From Flavobacteriales bacterium (lineage in GTDB: Bacteria > Bacteroidota > Bacteroidia > Flavobacteriales_D > Sanyastnellaceae): a stretch of DNA of 32,884 nt. The notes under the pieces are model-generated. The model saw only the letters and a list, made by a program, of their open reading frames with translations. It was not told the DNA's origin and searched no databases. Within the stretch, counting starts at the first letter, position 1. Each line of letters opens with the position of its first letter. The stretch is taken from the NCBI GenBank assembly GCA_015665315.1, contig JADFAK010000054.1:1-32884 (forward strand), given 5' to 3'. The translations under genes and the position numbers were made by a program. This document shows, in pieces, positions 7,275 to 15,818 of this stretch.

Positions 7275-10200
7275 GATTCTTTATTGGTTAGTGGGATTAA
7301 AATGCGAATGGCCATGCCTTGTTTCTTGGGTATCCATTGTGCGCTGGCTTGAATGACTAATAGTCGGTTTTCAATATTTCTCAAACCATAGCCCTCGCTT
7401 TTGGTCGTAGCTATATCCAGACTGTTCTCACCGTTGTCGGAATATTCGATAAGCATGTGGTCTTTGGCCTGTCGAACGACGATATCGATGGAAGAGGCAT
7501 TGGCGTGTTTGATCGTATTGTTGATCAATTCTTGGATAACCCGATAAAGTGTGAGCTCGACACGAGCCGAAAGTTCGAAATTGGATTCATCAGACACCAA
7601 ATGCGCCTGTACATCGGCGGCATGATTCAATCTTTCGGTGAGGTTTTCAAGGGCTTTGATCAACCCGAATTTATGCACAGCTTCAGGCGAAAGATCGTGT
7701 AGCATATTCCTCAAATCTGCCACTCCCTCATCGAGCAATTCCTGCGCTTTTTGACTAATTCCCTGGCTTTGGCTTTTGGGCGAACTCAGTTTTTCGAGGG
7801 AATTCAGGTACAACTTGAGCACACTGAGTCTGGTCCCCACCTCATCGTGCAACTCGCTGGCCAATCGCTTGCGCTCGCTTTCTTGTCCGTTCATCTCTCC
7901 TTCCAAGCGGAAGCGTTCAAGTTTTCGCCATTCTTGTCGGCGCCAGAAATAAAACGCCGTTCCAAAGATGGCCATACAAAGAATAGTGAGCGGCCAAAAC
8001 AGGGGTCGTTCCCAAAATGGCGGTCTGATTGAAAACCGAAACTCGGTAGGCGTCTCATTCCACAAGCCATGATTATTTGCAGCTTTCACTTGGAAGCAAT
8101 AGTCTCCTCCTTTTAAGTCGGTAAATCGGATATGATTTTGATCTCCGCAATAGACCCAATCTGTTTCGAGCCCGAGCAAGCGATAGGCAAATTGATTTTT
8201 TTCCGGATTGGTAAAGTTTAACGCTGCAAAACTAAAAGAGATAGTATTATCGGTGTATTCAAGGGATAAATCTGCTTGACTTGCTGGTGCAAGAGAACCA
8301 ATGTTTTTAATTGAAAGCTCAGTGATTTTCACAGGAGGAAGGGCTTGATTCATGAGCAAGAGTTCCGGTTTGAAGTGGATTAGAAAGCCATCTCCACCTG
8401 CATAGGCGTGACCTGAATCATCAATAAATACATCTCCAGACACACCGGAAGTGGGAAATCCATCAGCCGGACCAAATGACTGCCACGTATCATCCTCCAC
8501 ATTGTAGGTCGCCAGTCCGCCTTCAGCAACAACCCACAAATTGCCCTCTTGATCAATCGAAATGCCTTCCATCACTTGATGCGGCGACTTGATATAATTG
8601 AAACGGGGTGGATCGTTGAGATTTATCTCTACAAGTCCTTGACCACGAGTGGAGGCAAAGAAGTGATCTTTCTCATACTCAACTACATCAACTCCGATAA
8701 TATCTGACGGAATCAATGATTTCCATGTATCCGACGCCACCAGCGAACAGTAGCCTGTCACGTCTTTGTGGTAAGTAGAGTATTTGTCCGAAGTATATTT
8801 CCACATCTCAATGGCTTGTTCAGGATATTCGATTTGAACGTCAATGGAAATTCCAAATTCTGAGAAAAGCCACAGCCGGCCCGAGCTATCAAAAAAGCTA
8901 TTGGATATTAAACTTGCACTTTTTTCTTCATCAGCTGCCGTGCGCTCATGGAGGATCGACACAAAACCAACCTTCGTTTGTTGGTGAAAAATAGACAAGC
9001 CATATCCATAAGCTGCAAAGGTAAAAACGGGTTCCCCTGCCATTTGGCCTTCAGAGATATCTACAATGCGCGAAGCTTCAATCTGGAAAAAGTCAAATCC
9101 AATTTCGCTCGTATCGCTATGATTCCGAAAGGAGGCAAACTCATCAAGATCTAAAGTCGAGGCATCTGCCAAATAGCCTGAGTTATTTGTTCCCAAGATC
9201 AGGCCCTGCGCACTTGAGTTAAGGAGCGAATGCACCTGCAAAGCGCGCTGAGTTCCAAAACGGATAGGGTGCTTGGAAAGTCTGTTATTTTCCTCGAAAG
9301 TCCACAAACCACTGGTTGTTCCAACAAACAGCTTTTCGTCGGCAACACCAAATCCCGTAACTCGCTCCGAGGCATCCACTTGGCCCAGCGACTCCTCAAG
9401 CATGAGTACATCGAACTGAAAGCTTTTGGGATCGTAAATGCTCAATCCACGGTCGGTACCCACCCACATTCGATCTTCCGAATCGACATAAAGGCAATTG
9501 ATCGTTCTGGATGCAATCGACCCGAAGATGTGATAATTAGGCTCGCAATCAACCATTTGCCGTGAGGCTGGATTAAAAATATGCAGACCGCTATACCTCG
9601 ACCCAATCCATATTTCATCCTTGTACTCGACCATGTCTTTCACCTCGTCTGAAGAAAAGGAAATGTCCTTCCCATCTATCGTTGTTACGAGCGTGGGTAT
9701 GCTATCCGAAAGCGCTTGTGAGTACAGCCCGTTGTCCCACCCTCCAAACCATAAATTGGACTTCTTGTCTTCGCAAATGGCCACAACAGTGTGCGCTGGA
9801 TACGGAAAATACGTTGGTATGTTTAGGTCCGACCAAGAAGAACCATTCCACTTTAACAAGCCCCTTGCAATTGTCCCTGTGTACAAATTGGAATCTGAAG
9901 CCAAGAAGAGATCGAAAAAGGATCTAGAAAATTTTGAAGTTGAATCGGTGCTAAAATAGCAATCACGGCCGTTCAATGGAATGACATAGCAATCTCTACG
10001 ATGCAAAGAAACCCATAGCGAACTATCTCCATCGTAGGCCAGTGAAAGGAGGTTGTTTGATCCAATTCCCATTTGTTCGTGATTTGGATGCCTTCGAAAT
10101 GCGTCATTCACGGGTGAATAGACACTCAATCCCCCGTCCTCAGTGGCAACGAGCATTTCCCCTTTTTGCCCAGCTCGAATGGCAGAAATCTGATTTCCTT

Positions 10201-10438
10201 TTAAGTCGGCCGGAGAACTCGACGCGTAGTAATGCTTAAACTGTCTTCCATCGAAACGATTAAGCCCAAAATCGGTCCCTATCCATATAAACCCATCACC
10301 ATCTTGGAAAATGCAATTCACTTCATTGTTCGACAAGCCGTGGGCCGTGGTGTAGTTCGAAAACTGCGGCGACTGTCCATAGCTATTCATGCAGAATAGA
10401 TAGAAAAACAACATATAAACGAAGCGCGTCTTGAACAT
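7271..10438 (-). CDS. Two-component sensor histidine kinase with propeller and Y_Y_Y sensor region
   Basis: I take the ATG at 10438 because it opens a good signal peptide (MFKTRFVYMLFF to SYGQ). An in-frame extension to 10570 lacks one and would cross the palindrome at 10525. The 1055-residue protein has tandem beta-propeller repeats of the 'two-component regulator propeller' type over about residues 25-740 (e.g. GFIWIGTDFGLNRFDG, RMWVGTDRGLSIYD). A Y_Y_Y domain (about 745-810, LLGLETDW) and one membrane helix (about 815-832) follow. The HisKA_3 dimerisation domain has phospho-acceptor His864 in ELHDEVG, and the HATPase domain has the N box ELINNTIKHA and the G box GYGLRNIENR. It should sense a periplasmic ligand and phosphorylate the adjacent LuxR-type regulator. 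The ligand is not indicated by sequence; the copper-oxidase genes downstream are the best clue. Confidence 0.92.
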   Translation of the reverse strand: MFKTRFVYMLFFYLFCMNSYGQSPQFSNYTTAHGLSNNEVNCIFQDGDGFIWIGTDFGLNRFDGRQFKHYYASSSPADLKGNQISAIRAGQKGEMLVATEDGGLSVYSPVNDAFRRHPNHEQMGIGSNNLLSLAYDGDSSLWVSLHRRDCYVIPLNGRDCYFSTDSTSKFSRSFFDLFLASDSNLYTGTIARGLLKWNGSSWSDLNIPTYFPYPAHTVVAICEDKKSNLWFGGWDNGLYSQALSDSIPTLVTTIDGKDISFSSDEVKDMVEYKDEIWIGSRYSGLHIFNPASRQMVDCEPNYHIFGSIASRTINCLYVDSEDRMWVGTDRGLSIYDPKSFQFDVLMLEESLGQVDASERVTGFGVADEKLFVGTTSGLWTFEENNRLSKHPIRFGTQRALQVHSLLNSSAQGLILGTNNSGYLADASTLDLDEFASFRNHSDTSEIGFDFFQIEASRIVDISEGQMAGEPVFTFAAYGYGLSIFHQQTKVGFVSILHERTAADEEKSASLISNSFFDSSGRLWLFSEFGISIDVQIEYPEQAIEMWKYTSDKYSTYHKDVTGYCSLVASDTWKSLIPSDIIGVDVVEYEKDHFFASTRGQGLVEINLNDPPRFNYIKSPHQVMEGISIDQEGNLWVVAEGGLATYNVEDDTWQSFGPADGFPTSGVSGDVFIDDSGHAYAGGDGFLIHFKPELLLMNQALPPVKITELSIKNIGSLAPASQADLSLEYTDNTISFSFAALNFTNPEKNQFAYRLLGLETDWVYCGDQNHIRFTDLKGGDYCFQVKAANNHGLWNETPTEFRFSIRPPFWERPLFWPLTILCMAIFGTAFYFWRRQEWRKLERFRLEGEMNGQESERKRLASELHDEVGTRLSVLKLYLNSLEKLSSPKSQSQGISQKAQELLDEGVADLRNMLHDLSPEAVHKFGLIKALENLTERLNHAADVQAHLVSDESNFELSARVELTLYRVIQELINNTIKHANASSIDIVVRQAKDHMLIEYSDNGENSLDIATTKSEGYGLRNIENRLLVIQASAQWIPKKQGMAIRILIPLTNKES

Positions 10439-10521
10439 ATAATTTGGTCGGCTCGATAAAGATAATGCAATCCCATGCCGCTTGAAAGGGTGGAGGTCAG
10501 TGAAGTGAAAAAAAACAACAC

Positions 10522-10552
10522 AATCTACCCTATGGGGTAGGTTGAATCTACC
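10522..10552. promoter_or_regulatory. Palindrome and direct repeat in the divergent kinase/beta-helix intergenic region
   Basis: The 181-bp gap between the kinase start (10438, minus) and the beta-helix gene start (10620, plus) holds CTACCC-TATG-GGGTAG (10525-10540). The half-site AATCTACC (10522-10529) recurs in direct orientation at 10545-10552, 23 bp on. Symmetric half-sites at about two helical turns are what a dimeric LuxR-type regulator would bind, so this is a candidate operator. A hairpin in the beta-helix gene's leader is the alternative. Confidence 0.4.
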
Positions 10553-10619
10553 TAAAAGGGTGTTCTCCAATTGGAAATTCTGGAGGAAATTTGGTCTTCA
10601 AAACCAAAATCATTCACTT

Positions 10620-11642
10620 ATGAAAACTTCAAAACTATTTTCAACTCTCCTTTTTGCTCTCCTCGCGACAGGAATGCAAGCAACTATTTACAACGTAAAC
10701 AATGACACTCCAAGCCCTGGAGAATACACTAATCTACAAGTTGCAATTGACGCCGCTTCCGCGGGTGACACGATTTATCTTGCCCCTACCCTTATTAACT
10801 ATGGAGATATTACCTTGGGCAAACAATTGGTCATCATGGGCCCTGGATTTCAGGTAGGTGCCGACATCCTTGGTGCTCATGCTGTGGTTGAAGACATTGA
10901 CATTGCGGATGTTGCAGCCAGTGGGTCAGGTTTACATAGTTTTAGATTTCACACACTGACATCGAGCATTGCTGCTTCCGCAGCGATTATTTCCAATTTT
11001 TCCGTTAAAAGATGTCTGATAATCAATCAAATTAACAGCGCTAATGACTACTTCACAGGTTATATCTTTGAAGGAAATAAATTTGTCGCAACAACAGCAT
11101 CTCTCACGGCTTCAGTTGCGGGAGCTTACAATTCTGGAACCTTCTCCAACAACATAATAAATGGAATAGTATATTATATTGTCAATAGTGAAGTATCTCA
11201 CAATTGTTTCTTAGGGCCGTCGGGGGGGGCCTCCTTCTTGTTGTACAGCTCTACCAACAACACGCTGATCAATAATATCTCAATTGGCAGGAATGTTTTT
11301 GCAACCGGTGCTACGAATACATATGCAGGCAATATTAGCTTTGATGGGTCCAATAACACTTTTCCAAACGGAACCAACTTAGAAAATGTTGACCCATTAT
11401 TCACAAGTGCTGCATCGGGGTACTTTGCCTGGACCAACGATTATACCTTGGCTGGCGGATCACCCGGGATTGGAACTGGTGCTGGTGGAGCAGACATCGG
11501 ATTATATGGCGGTGATGGGGTGTACAGAAAAGACGGCGAGCCAAGCATTCCAATCATACGATCGGCCAATGTCCCAGGAGGAAATACAGTTCCTGCAAAT
11601 TCTACGTTCAACGTAAACATCATTAGTGAGGCCCACGAATAG
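10620..11642 (+). CDS. Secreted right-handed beta-helix protein
   Basis: I choose the ATG at 10620 because it begins a signal peptide (MKTSKLFSTLLFALLATGMQA); the longer frame from 10542 adds a non-hydrophobic stretch. The mature part of this 340-residue protein starts with YNVNNDTPSPGEYTNLQVAI and AASAGDTIYLAP, the usual opening of pectin-lyase-like beta-helix surface proteins of Bacteroidota. Degenerate Asn-rich turns follow (NNTLINNISIGRNVF). Near the end it has a standard closing segment (NVDPLF..., SPGIGTGAGGADIGLYGG) and then PIIRSANVPGGNTVP. There is no T9SS tail and no catalytic pectate-lyase signature that I can identify, so the ligand or substrate is unknown. The next gene starts 40 nt later on the same strand, suggesting co-transcription. 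Divergent placement from the sensor kinase makes it a candidate regulon member. Confidence 0.8.
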   Translation: MKTSKLFSTLLFALLATGMQATIYNVNNDTPSPGEYTNLQVAIDAASAGDTIYLAPTLINYGDITLGKQLVIMGPGFQVGADILGAHAVVEDIDIADVAASGSGLHSFRFHTLTSSIAASAAIISNFSVKRCLIINQINSANDYFTGYIFEGNKFVATTASLTASVAGAYNSGTFSNNIINGIVYYIVNSEVSHNCFLGPSGGASFLLYSSTNNTLINNISIGRNVFATGATNTYAGNISFDGSNNTFPNGTNLENVDPLFTSAASGYFAWTNDYTLAGGSPGIGTGAGGADIGLYGGDGVYRKDGEPSIPIIRSANVPGGNTVPANSTFNVNIISEAHE

Positions 11643-11682
11643 GCCAGTGTTTCTTCATAATCAATTACTTAAAAGAAACGCT

Positions 11683-12777
11683 ATGAAAAAGACAATTATG
11701 CTTTTGTTGTCGCTCGCTTGGATGCAGCTGGCAACAGGACAAACTATAGATGCTTATGAATACTTTTGGGACGATGATCCCGGTGAAGGTAACGGGGTGC
11801 TCACCACCGTAAGTCCTACTTCATTGATAGACCTTGACGTGAACGTGAGTACCGCCGACTTATCCGATGGATACCACATACTAGGTATTCGAGTTCGTCA
11901 TACACCGAATGTATGGGGCTTTGTGACCTACCAAAAATTCTACGTCCGGGATATTGCTCAAGCTGAATATTTCTGGGACGAAGATCCTGGGGCCGGAAAC
12001 GGTACAGCCATAAGTTATGCGTCCACAGATCTCTCTATCGCAACAAGTTTCGAGATCTCTACTAGTGGCCTAGCCGGTGGTGTTCATAAGCTGGGTATTC
12101 GTATGCGCGGCGACGACGCTTCGTGGGGGCCTGTGCACTATGACGATTATACAGTGGACGTGGAATACTTAGAAGGTGAGTATTTTTGGAACACCGATCC
12201 AGGGGTGGGCAACGCAACTACATTTGCGCTAACACCGGGCCAAAACAGCCTCGACGAAACAATTCAAATTGACAATTTCGGTCTTGGTGCTGGCTTACAT
12301 AAATTGTACACTCGTGTGCGAGGAGTCGGCGGTTCATTTGGACCAACGAAAGAAACCAACATCTACATCAGTCGAGTGATCGTGGGTGGCGAGTACTTCT
12401 GGGATACCGATCCCGGCGTCGGCAATGGCTTTCCTCTCAACACCTTGAACGCCGGAACAACAGCTCAAACCTGCGATGTAGCGAGCACAGTTGGACTCAC
12501 GGTGGGCGAACATTACCTATACGTGCGTACGGTGAGCGACGACAATGTTTGGTCGATCCCTAGTCGAATTCAAATGACAGTGACTCCAAACGATGTATTA
12601 GTAGGGTGTCCGGGTGATTACGACCGTTCGGGAGTTATTGACACCTCCGATCTTTTAATTTTCTTATCCGGATTTGGCAATTCAGGAGAATGTACCGTCG
12701 ACCTAAATGGCGATTTCGTAGTCGACACTACCGATTTGCTCATATTCTTGGGCTCATTCGGATCGATTTGTGAATGA
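11683..12777 (+). CDS. Secreted protein with four EYFW repeats and dockerin-like C-terminus
   Basis: The ATG at 11683 is preferred because it starts a signal peptide (MKKTIMLLLSL to ATGQ); an upstream start at 11626 overlaps the beta-helix gene. The 364-residue protein contains four repeats of 69-71 residues. Each opens with EYFWDxDPGxGNG-like sequence near residues 24, 93, 164 and 235 and closes with a G-x-H-x-L-x-x-R-x-R strand pattern. The last 57 residues (GCPGDYDRSGVIDTSDLLIF onward) form two Ca-binding-loop/helix units with DxDxS/N-type loops and FLxxFG helices, flanked by cysteines, resembling a dockerin. The large FG-GAP protein at 24398-27181 ends in the same module. EYFW-type repeats are known in uncharacterised Flavobacteriales surface proteins; I know of no assigned function. 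It is probably co-transcribed with the beta-helix gene, and a terminator follows. Confidence 0.82.
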   Translation: MKKTIMLLLSLAWMQLATGQTIDAYEYFWDDDPGEGNGVLTTVSPTSLIDLDVNVSTADLSDGYHILGIRVRHTPNVWGFVTYQKFYVRDIAQAEYFWDEDPGAGNGTAISYASTDLSIATSFEISTSGLAGGVHKLGIRMRGDDASWGPVHYDDYTVDVEYLEGEYFWNTDPGVGNATTFALTPGQNSLDETIQIDNFGLGAGLHKLYTRVRGVGGSFGPTKETNIYISRVIVGGEYFWDTDPGVGNGFPLNTLNAGTTAQTCDVASTVGLTVGEHYLYVRTVSDDNVWSIPSRIQMTVTPNDVLVGCPGDYDRSGVIDTSDLLIFLSGFGNSGECTVDLNGDFVVDTTDLLIFLGSFGSICE

Positions 12778-12823
12778 TGGATAACATCTATCTGGTTAAG
12801 CTTGGAGAAAATCTATAGCTAGG

Positions 12824-12859
12824 AAAGGCTGTCAAGAAATTGGCGGTCTTTTCTTTTTT
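12824..12859 (+). terminator. Rho-independent terminator after the beta-helix/EYFW operon
   Basis: AAAGGCTGTCAA and TTGGCGGTCTTT pair over 12 positions (three G-T pairs) around a GAAA tetraloop, followed by a T-rich run TTTTCTTTTTT. It lies about 45 bp after the stop codon at 12777. Confidence 0.8.
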
Positions 12860-12955
12860 CCACCAGCGACAAGCGCAAATGCGGATACCCGTTCGGAGAA
12901 TGGTCGGGGTAATCTGACTCAGATTGATAAATTGTTATCACTTTTGCTCTAATTT

Positions 12956-14011
12956 ATGAGCGAAACGCAAGGGTCCATCATGAGCATGAAAAAGAAGCAT
13001 ACAACACGAATAATCCGCATTCTACTCCTCGTTGGAACCATCATCTCGCTATGCTTTGTGCCTTGGATTATTGTAAAAGCATGGATCCTCCCTCTTCCAG
13101 ACACACTTCAAGAGCAAGCCAATGAAGCCATTTCCCACGGATTTGATGGTATAATCGTGTACGTAGATCAAGCAAATAAATCTCCTCAATTCGCGGACGC
13201 CGGCTGGCATGATCGCAATGCCAAAATTCCAGCCAATCCACAAGCCTTGTTCAAACTTGCGAGTATCAGCAAGCTCTATGATGCCGTGGCAGTGACTAAA
13301 TTGGTGCATGCCGGACGACTTTCACTGAATAAAACGATTGCCGAATATTTACCTGAGCTTGTTGGTAGAATTGAACATGCAGAGGCGATCACCTTAAAAA
13401 TGATGGTCCAGCATCGAAGCGGCATTCCCAATTTCACTGACGCGCCAGATTATTGGGCAGCCCCACTCGGATCGTTTGAAGAGAAACTCGCCTTGATTCT
13501 GGATATGCCAGCCAACTTTGAACCAGGTCAGGACTATGAATATTGCAATACGAACTACCTATTGCTCAGCAAAATCATGCAGAACGAGCTCGGATATGAC
13601 AAATTCCAATTCATCCAAGACGAAATTCTGAACCCACTTCATCTAACAAACACGCATGGTTCGCTAAGCGAGGTGAATCAAAACGATGTGATGAGCGGTT
13701 ACCACGTTGGACATCCATACGATTTGAAGTCCGACGACCACGGAATGTTGGCAACAGCACAGGATGTTGGTACCTTCATGCGGGCATTGAATGACGGGAC
13801 TCTATTTGCCCCTGGAGAGCGGGAAATCTATTCCTCTATTTATGAGTATGAGCACGCTGGATGGGTTCCGGGTTACCAAAGTTTTGCGAAATATTATGCA
13901 GACATAGATGCTGTGCTCATTGTGTTTTATAGTACTACCGACCCCAAACTGCTTCTGTGGAACTTGTCGGAAATACTGAATACGCGATTCGTAAAAATCT
14001 TAAAGCGCTAG
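12956..14011 (+). CDS. Membrane-anchored serine hydrolase of the beta-lactamase/CubicO family
   Basis: 351 residues if the first ATG is used; ATGs at 12980 and 12986 (MSMKKKH, MKKKH) are equally possible and give a more normal basic N-terminus. An uncleaved or signal-anchor hydrophobic helix lies at about 20-43. The class C beta-lactamase/penicillin-binding fold motifs are present: S103-I-S-K106 as the SxxK nucleophile box, Y196-C-N198 as the YxN box, and H300-A-G302 in place of KTG. The HAG variant is common in esterase/peptidase-type CubicO proteins and argues against a true beta-lactamase. It stands alone between two terminator/intergenic regions, with no gene nearby hinting at a substrate. 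Predicted location is periplasmic, anchored to the inner membrane. Confidence 0.85.
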   Translation: MSETQGSIMSMKKKHTTRIIRILLLVGTIISLCFVPWIIVKAWILPLPDTLQEQANEAISHGFDGIIVYVDQANKSPQFADAGWHDRNAKIPANPQALFKLASISKLYDAVAVTKLVHAGRLSLNKTIAEYLPELVGRIEHAEAITLKMMVQHRSGIPNFTDAPDYWAAPLGSFEEKLALILDMPANFEPGQDYEYCNTNYLLLSKIMQNELGYDKFQFIQDEILNPLHLTNTHGSLSEVNQNDVMSGYHVGHPYDLKSDDHGMLATAQDVGTFMRALNDGTLFAPGEREIYSSIYEYEHAGWVPGYQSFAKYYADIDAVLIVFYSTTDPKLLLWNLSEILNTRFVKILKR

Positions 14012-14164
14012 AATATCGATAAGGAATCAAGTACAATCTTCCTTTGCTCCGAACCATAGCGTCGATAGAAACCAATATCTTGGTCAAGAATTGAATTTCC
14101 AGAAATGCCTTTCCAATTGACCCACAAGCCTTTTAGAAACTGCATTTTCATCTATACCAAAGCC

Positions 14165-15616
14165 ATGAAAAACCCTTTATTTCGAATCCTTAGCATCGCC
14201 ATCATTCTCACCAGCATCGTAGAAACATCAGCTCAAATCACCATTTCAGAGCCCATCTCCGTAAGTGATAATTCCTACGGTTATAAAAGTCCGCGCTTAG
14301 GCCTCAACGCCAGCGGACAGCCACTCGTCTTTTGGGCTCGCCCCGGAGGAGTTGATGCGCTCTTTATCAGCACTTTGGCCGATGGCAATTTTTCCACTCC
14401 CACTCAAATTCCTCTCGACGGACTCAACCCCAACTTGTGGGGCGGAAGTTTAGGGCCAAACATGGCAGCGCAGGGGGACGATGTTTATGTGACATTTGAG
14501 GTGTACGGACAAGCCATTTACGTGAGTCATTCGGGCGATGGCGGACTCACCTGGGAATTGCCAGTAGAAGCCTTTGTTCCACCAGTTGGGCGCAAAGCTA
14601 CTATTCCAATCATTGCCGTGGATAGCGGCGGTCAGCCTTATGTCGCCTACGTCAACACCAACAATGCCGAAGAAGATGCCTACTACGGACTGGTAAAATC
14701 GGACGACTTTGGCGCTACGTTTTCGGCTGAAGTGGATGCCAGCTCGGCTTCGAACGAGGAAGTATGTGAGTGTTGCAATGGACACCTAGCTGTAACTGAA
14801 AACGGTGATATTTATGTCGCCTACCGAAACAACGAAGCCAACGTGCGAGATATCTGGCTCGCCAAGTCGACCGATGGTGGAGTGAGCTTTGATTCGGCCT
14901 ATGACATCGATGAAACCGACTGGATACTTAGCGGATGTCCGAGTAACGGTCCGCACTTCACCTTCTCCAACGACCAAGTCGTAGCGACATTTTTCTCAGG
15001 CATGGGAACAGCAGGAAGTGGCGTGTACTACTCGACCTTCGACATGGAAGAATCGATGATTGGAGCCACAGTTGGAGTGCCGGCAAGTGATGAGAGTTCA
15101 GGTGGACAAAACAGACCGCGGATTACGGCAAGTGGTGATACGTTGGGAATTGTATGGCAGGAAACATTTGCGGGGTCGACTGAAATTGGCATGAGCGTGA
15201 GCACTAGCGGGGTTTCAGGACTTACCTCGGAGGCTTTTCGACTTACGGACGCCCTTACCACGCAGCAACAACCCGATGTGCTATTTGCCGGAGGCTCATT
15301 CCACGTAGTCTACGAAGACCCTGACAACGGAACCGTTACGTACCAGGAAGTATCTTTTGGTGGAGTTGGAACCGAAGAGCTGACTACCACTCCATTTACT
15401 TTTGGTCCCAATCCAGCTTCGGGTCGAGTGGTTGTTCAAACCTCTGATTTTCCGTACGCACTTACGATAACAAATCATCTTGGACAGTTTGTGAGCAACC
15501 ATAACATCGATTCGGCCAGATTCGAATTGGATCTAACGGTCTATCCCGAAGGTCTGTACATGCTGCATTTCGAAGGAAAAACATCGAGGTCAAGCTCACG
15601 GCTTATCTTAAAATAA
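14165..15616 (+). CDS. Secreted sialidase-fold (BNR/Asp-box) protein with T9SS sorting domain
   Basis: I use the ATG at 14165, which starts a signal peptide ending ETSAQ (residue 24); the in-frame extension to 14105 weakens it. The 483-residue protein has at least three Asp-boxes: SGDGGLTW (near 122), SDDFGATF (near 178) and STDGGVSF (near 234), which mark a six-bladed sialidase-like propeller. A cysteine cluster, VCECCNGH (about 199-206), is typical of a Bacteroidota subgroup of these proteins and may bind a metal. I could not identify the arginine triad and Tyr/Glu pair of true sialidases, so glycosidase activity should not be assumed. The C-terminus from about FTFGPNPASG is a T9SS type A sorting domain that ends in RLILK. 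Nothing in the flanks identifies a ligand. Confidence 0.82.
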   Translation: MKNPLFRILSIAIILTSIVETSAQITISEPISVSDNSYGYKSPRLGLNASGQPLVFWARPGGVDALFISTLADGNFSTPTQIPLDGLNPNLWGGSLGPNMAAQGDDVYVTFEVYGQAIYVSHSGDGGLTWELPVEAFVPPVGRKATIPIIAVDSGGQPYVAYVNTNNAEEDAYYGLVKSDDFGATFSAEVDASSASNEEVCECCNGHLAVTENGDIYVAYRNNEANVRDIWLAKSTDGGVSFDSAYDIDETDWILSGCPSNGPHFTFSNDQVVATFFSGMGTAGSGVYYSTFDMEESMIGATVGVPASDESSGGQNRPRITASGDTLGIVWQETFAGSTEIGMSVSTSGVSGLTSEAFRLTDALTTQQQPDVLFAGGSFHVVYEDPDNGTVTYQEVSFGGVGTEELTTTPFTFGPNPASGRVVVQTSDFPYALTITNHLGQFVSNHNIDSARFELDLTVYPEGLYMLHFEGKTSRSSSRLILK

Positions 15617-15651
15617 AAGCAGGCTATACAACGTAAGTGTGTTAATTCTTC

Positions 15652-15780
15652 AGCCTTCGGCAAATGCTATTCCTGATGAAAAGTTCAAGTAGGATCGTAC
15701 AGCCTCAGCTCAACTGGCAATGGAAAATGCCGCCAGTATAATTCATGGTTAGCTGTAGCATTTGCACTTGTTGCAAATAG
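15652..15780 (+). repeat. 129-bp hairpin-rich direct repeat, left copy
   Basis: This segment recurs at 23660-23788 in the same orientation, with 124 of 129 positions identical by my count. It has its own symmetry: GCAAATGCTA (15660-15669) is the reverse complement of TAGCATTTGC (15756-15765). ACTGGC/GCCAGT (15713-15718/15732-15737) forms an inner hairpin, and ATTTGCA-cttgt-TGCAAAT (15760-15778) forms a terminal one. It contains no reading frame of note. It may be a small non-autonomous element or a structured intergenic repeat. Confidence 0.85.
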
Positions 15781-15818
15781 ATCTTTAGATAGCTGTCGTT
15801 CAAAAAACCAGAACTGAA

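Noticed and set aside
10439-10570. N-terminal extension of the sensor kinase to an ATG at 10570
   Set aside because: The extension hides the signal peptide that starts at 10438 and would cross the palindrome and the divergent promoter region.
12956-14011. Beta-lactamase conferring antibiotic resistance
   Set aside because: The SxxK/YxN/HAG pattern and membrane anchor fit the broad CubicO-type serine hydrolase group; nothing specifies beta-lactam hydrolysis.
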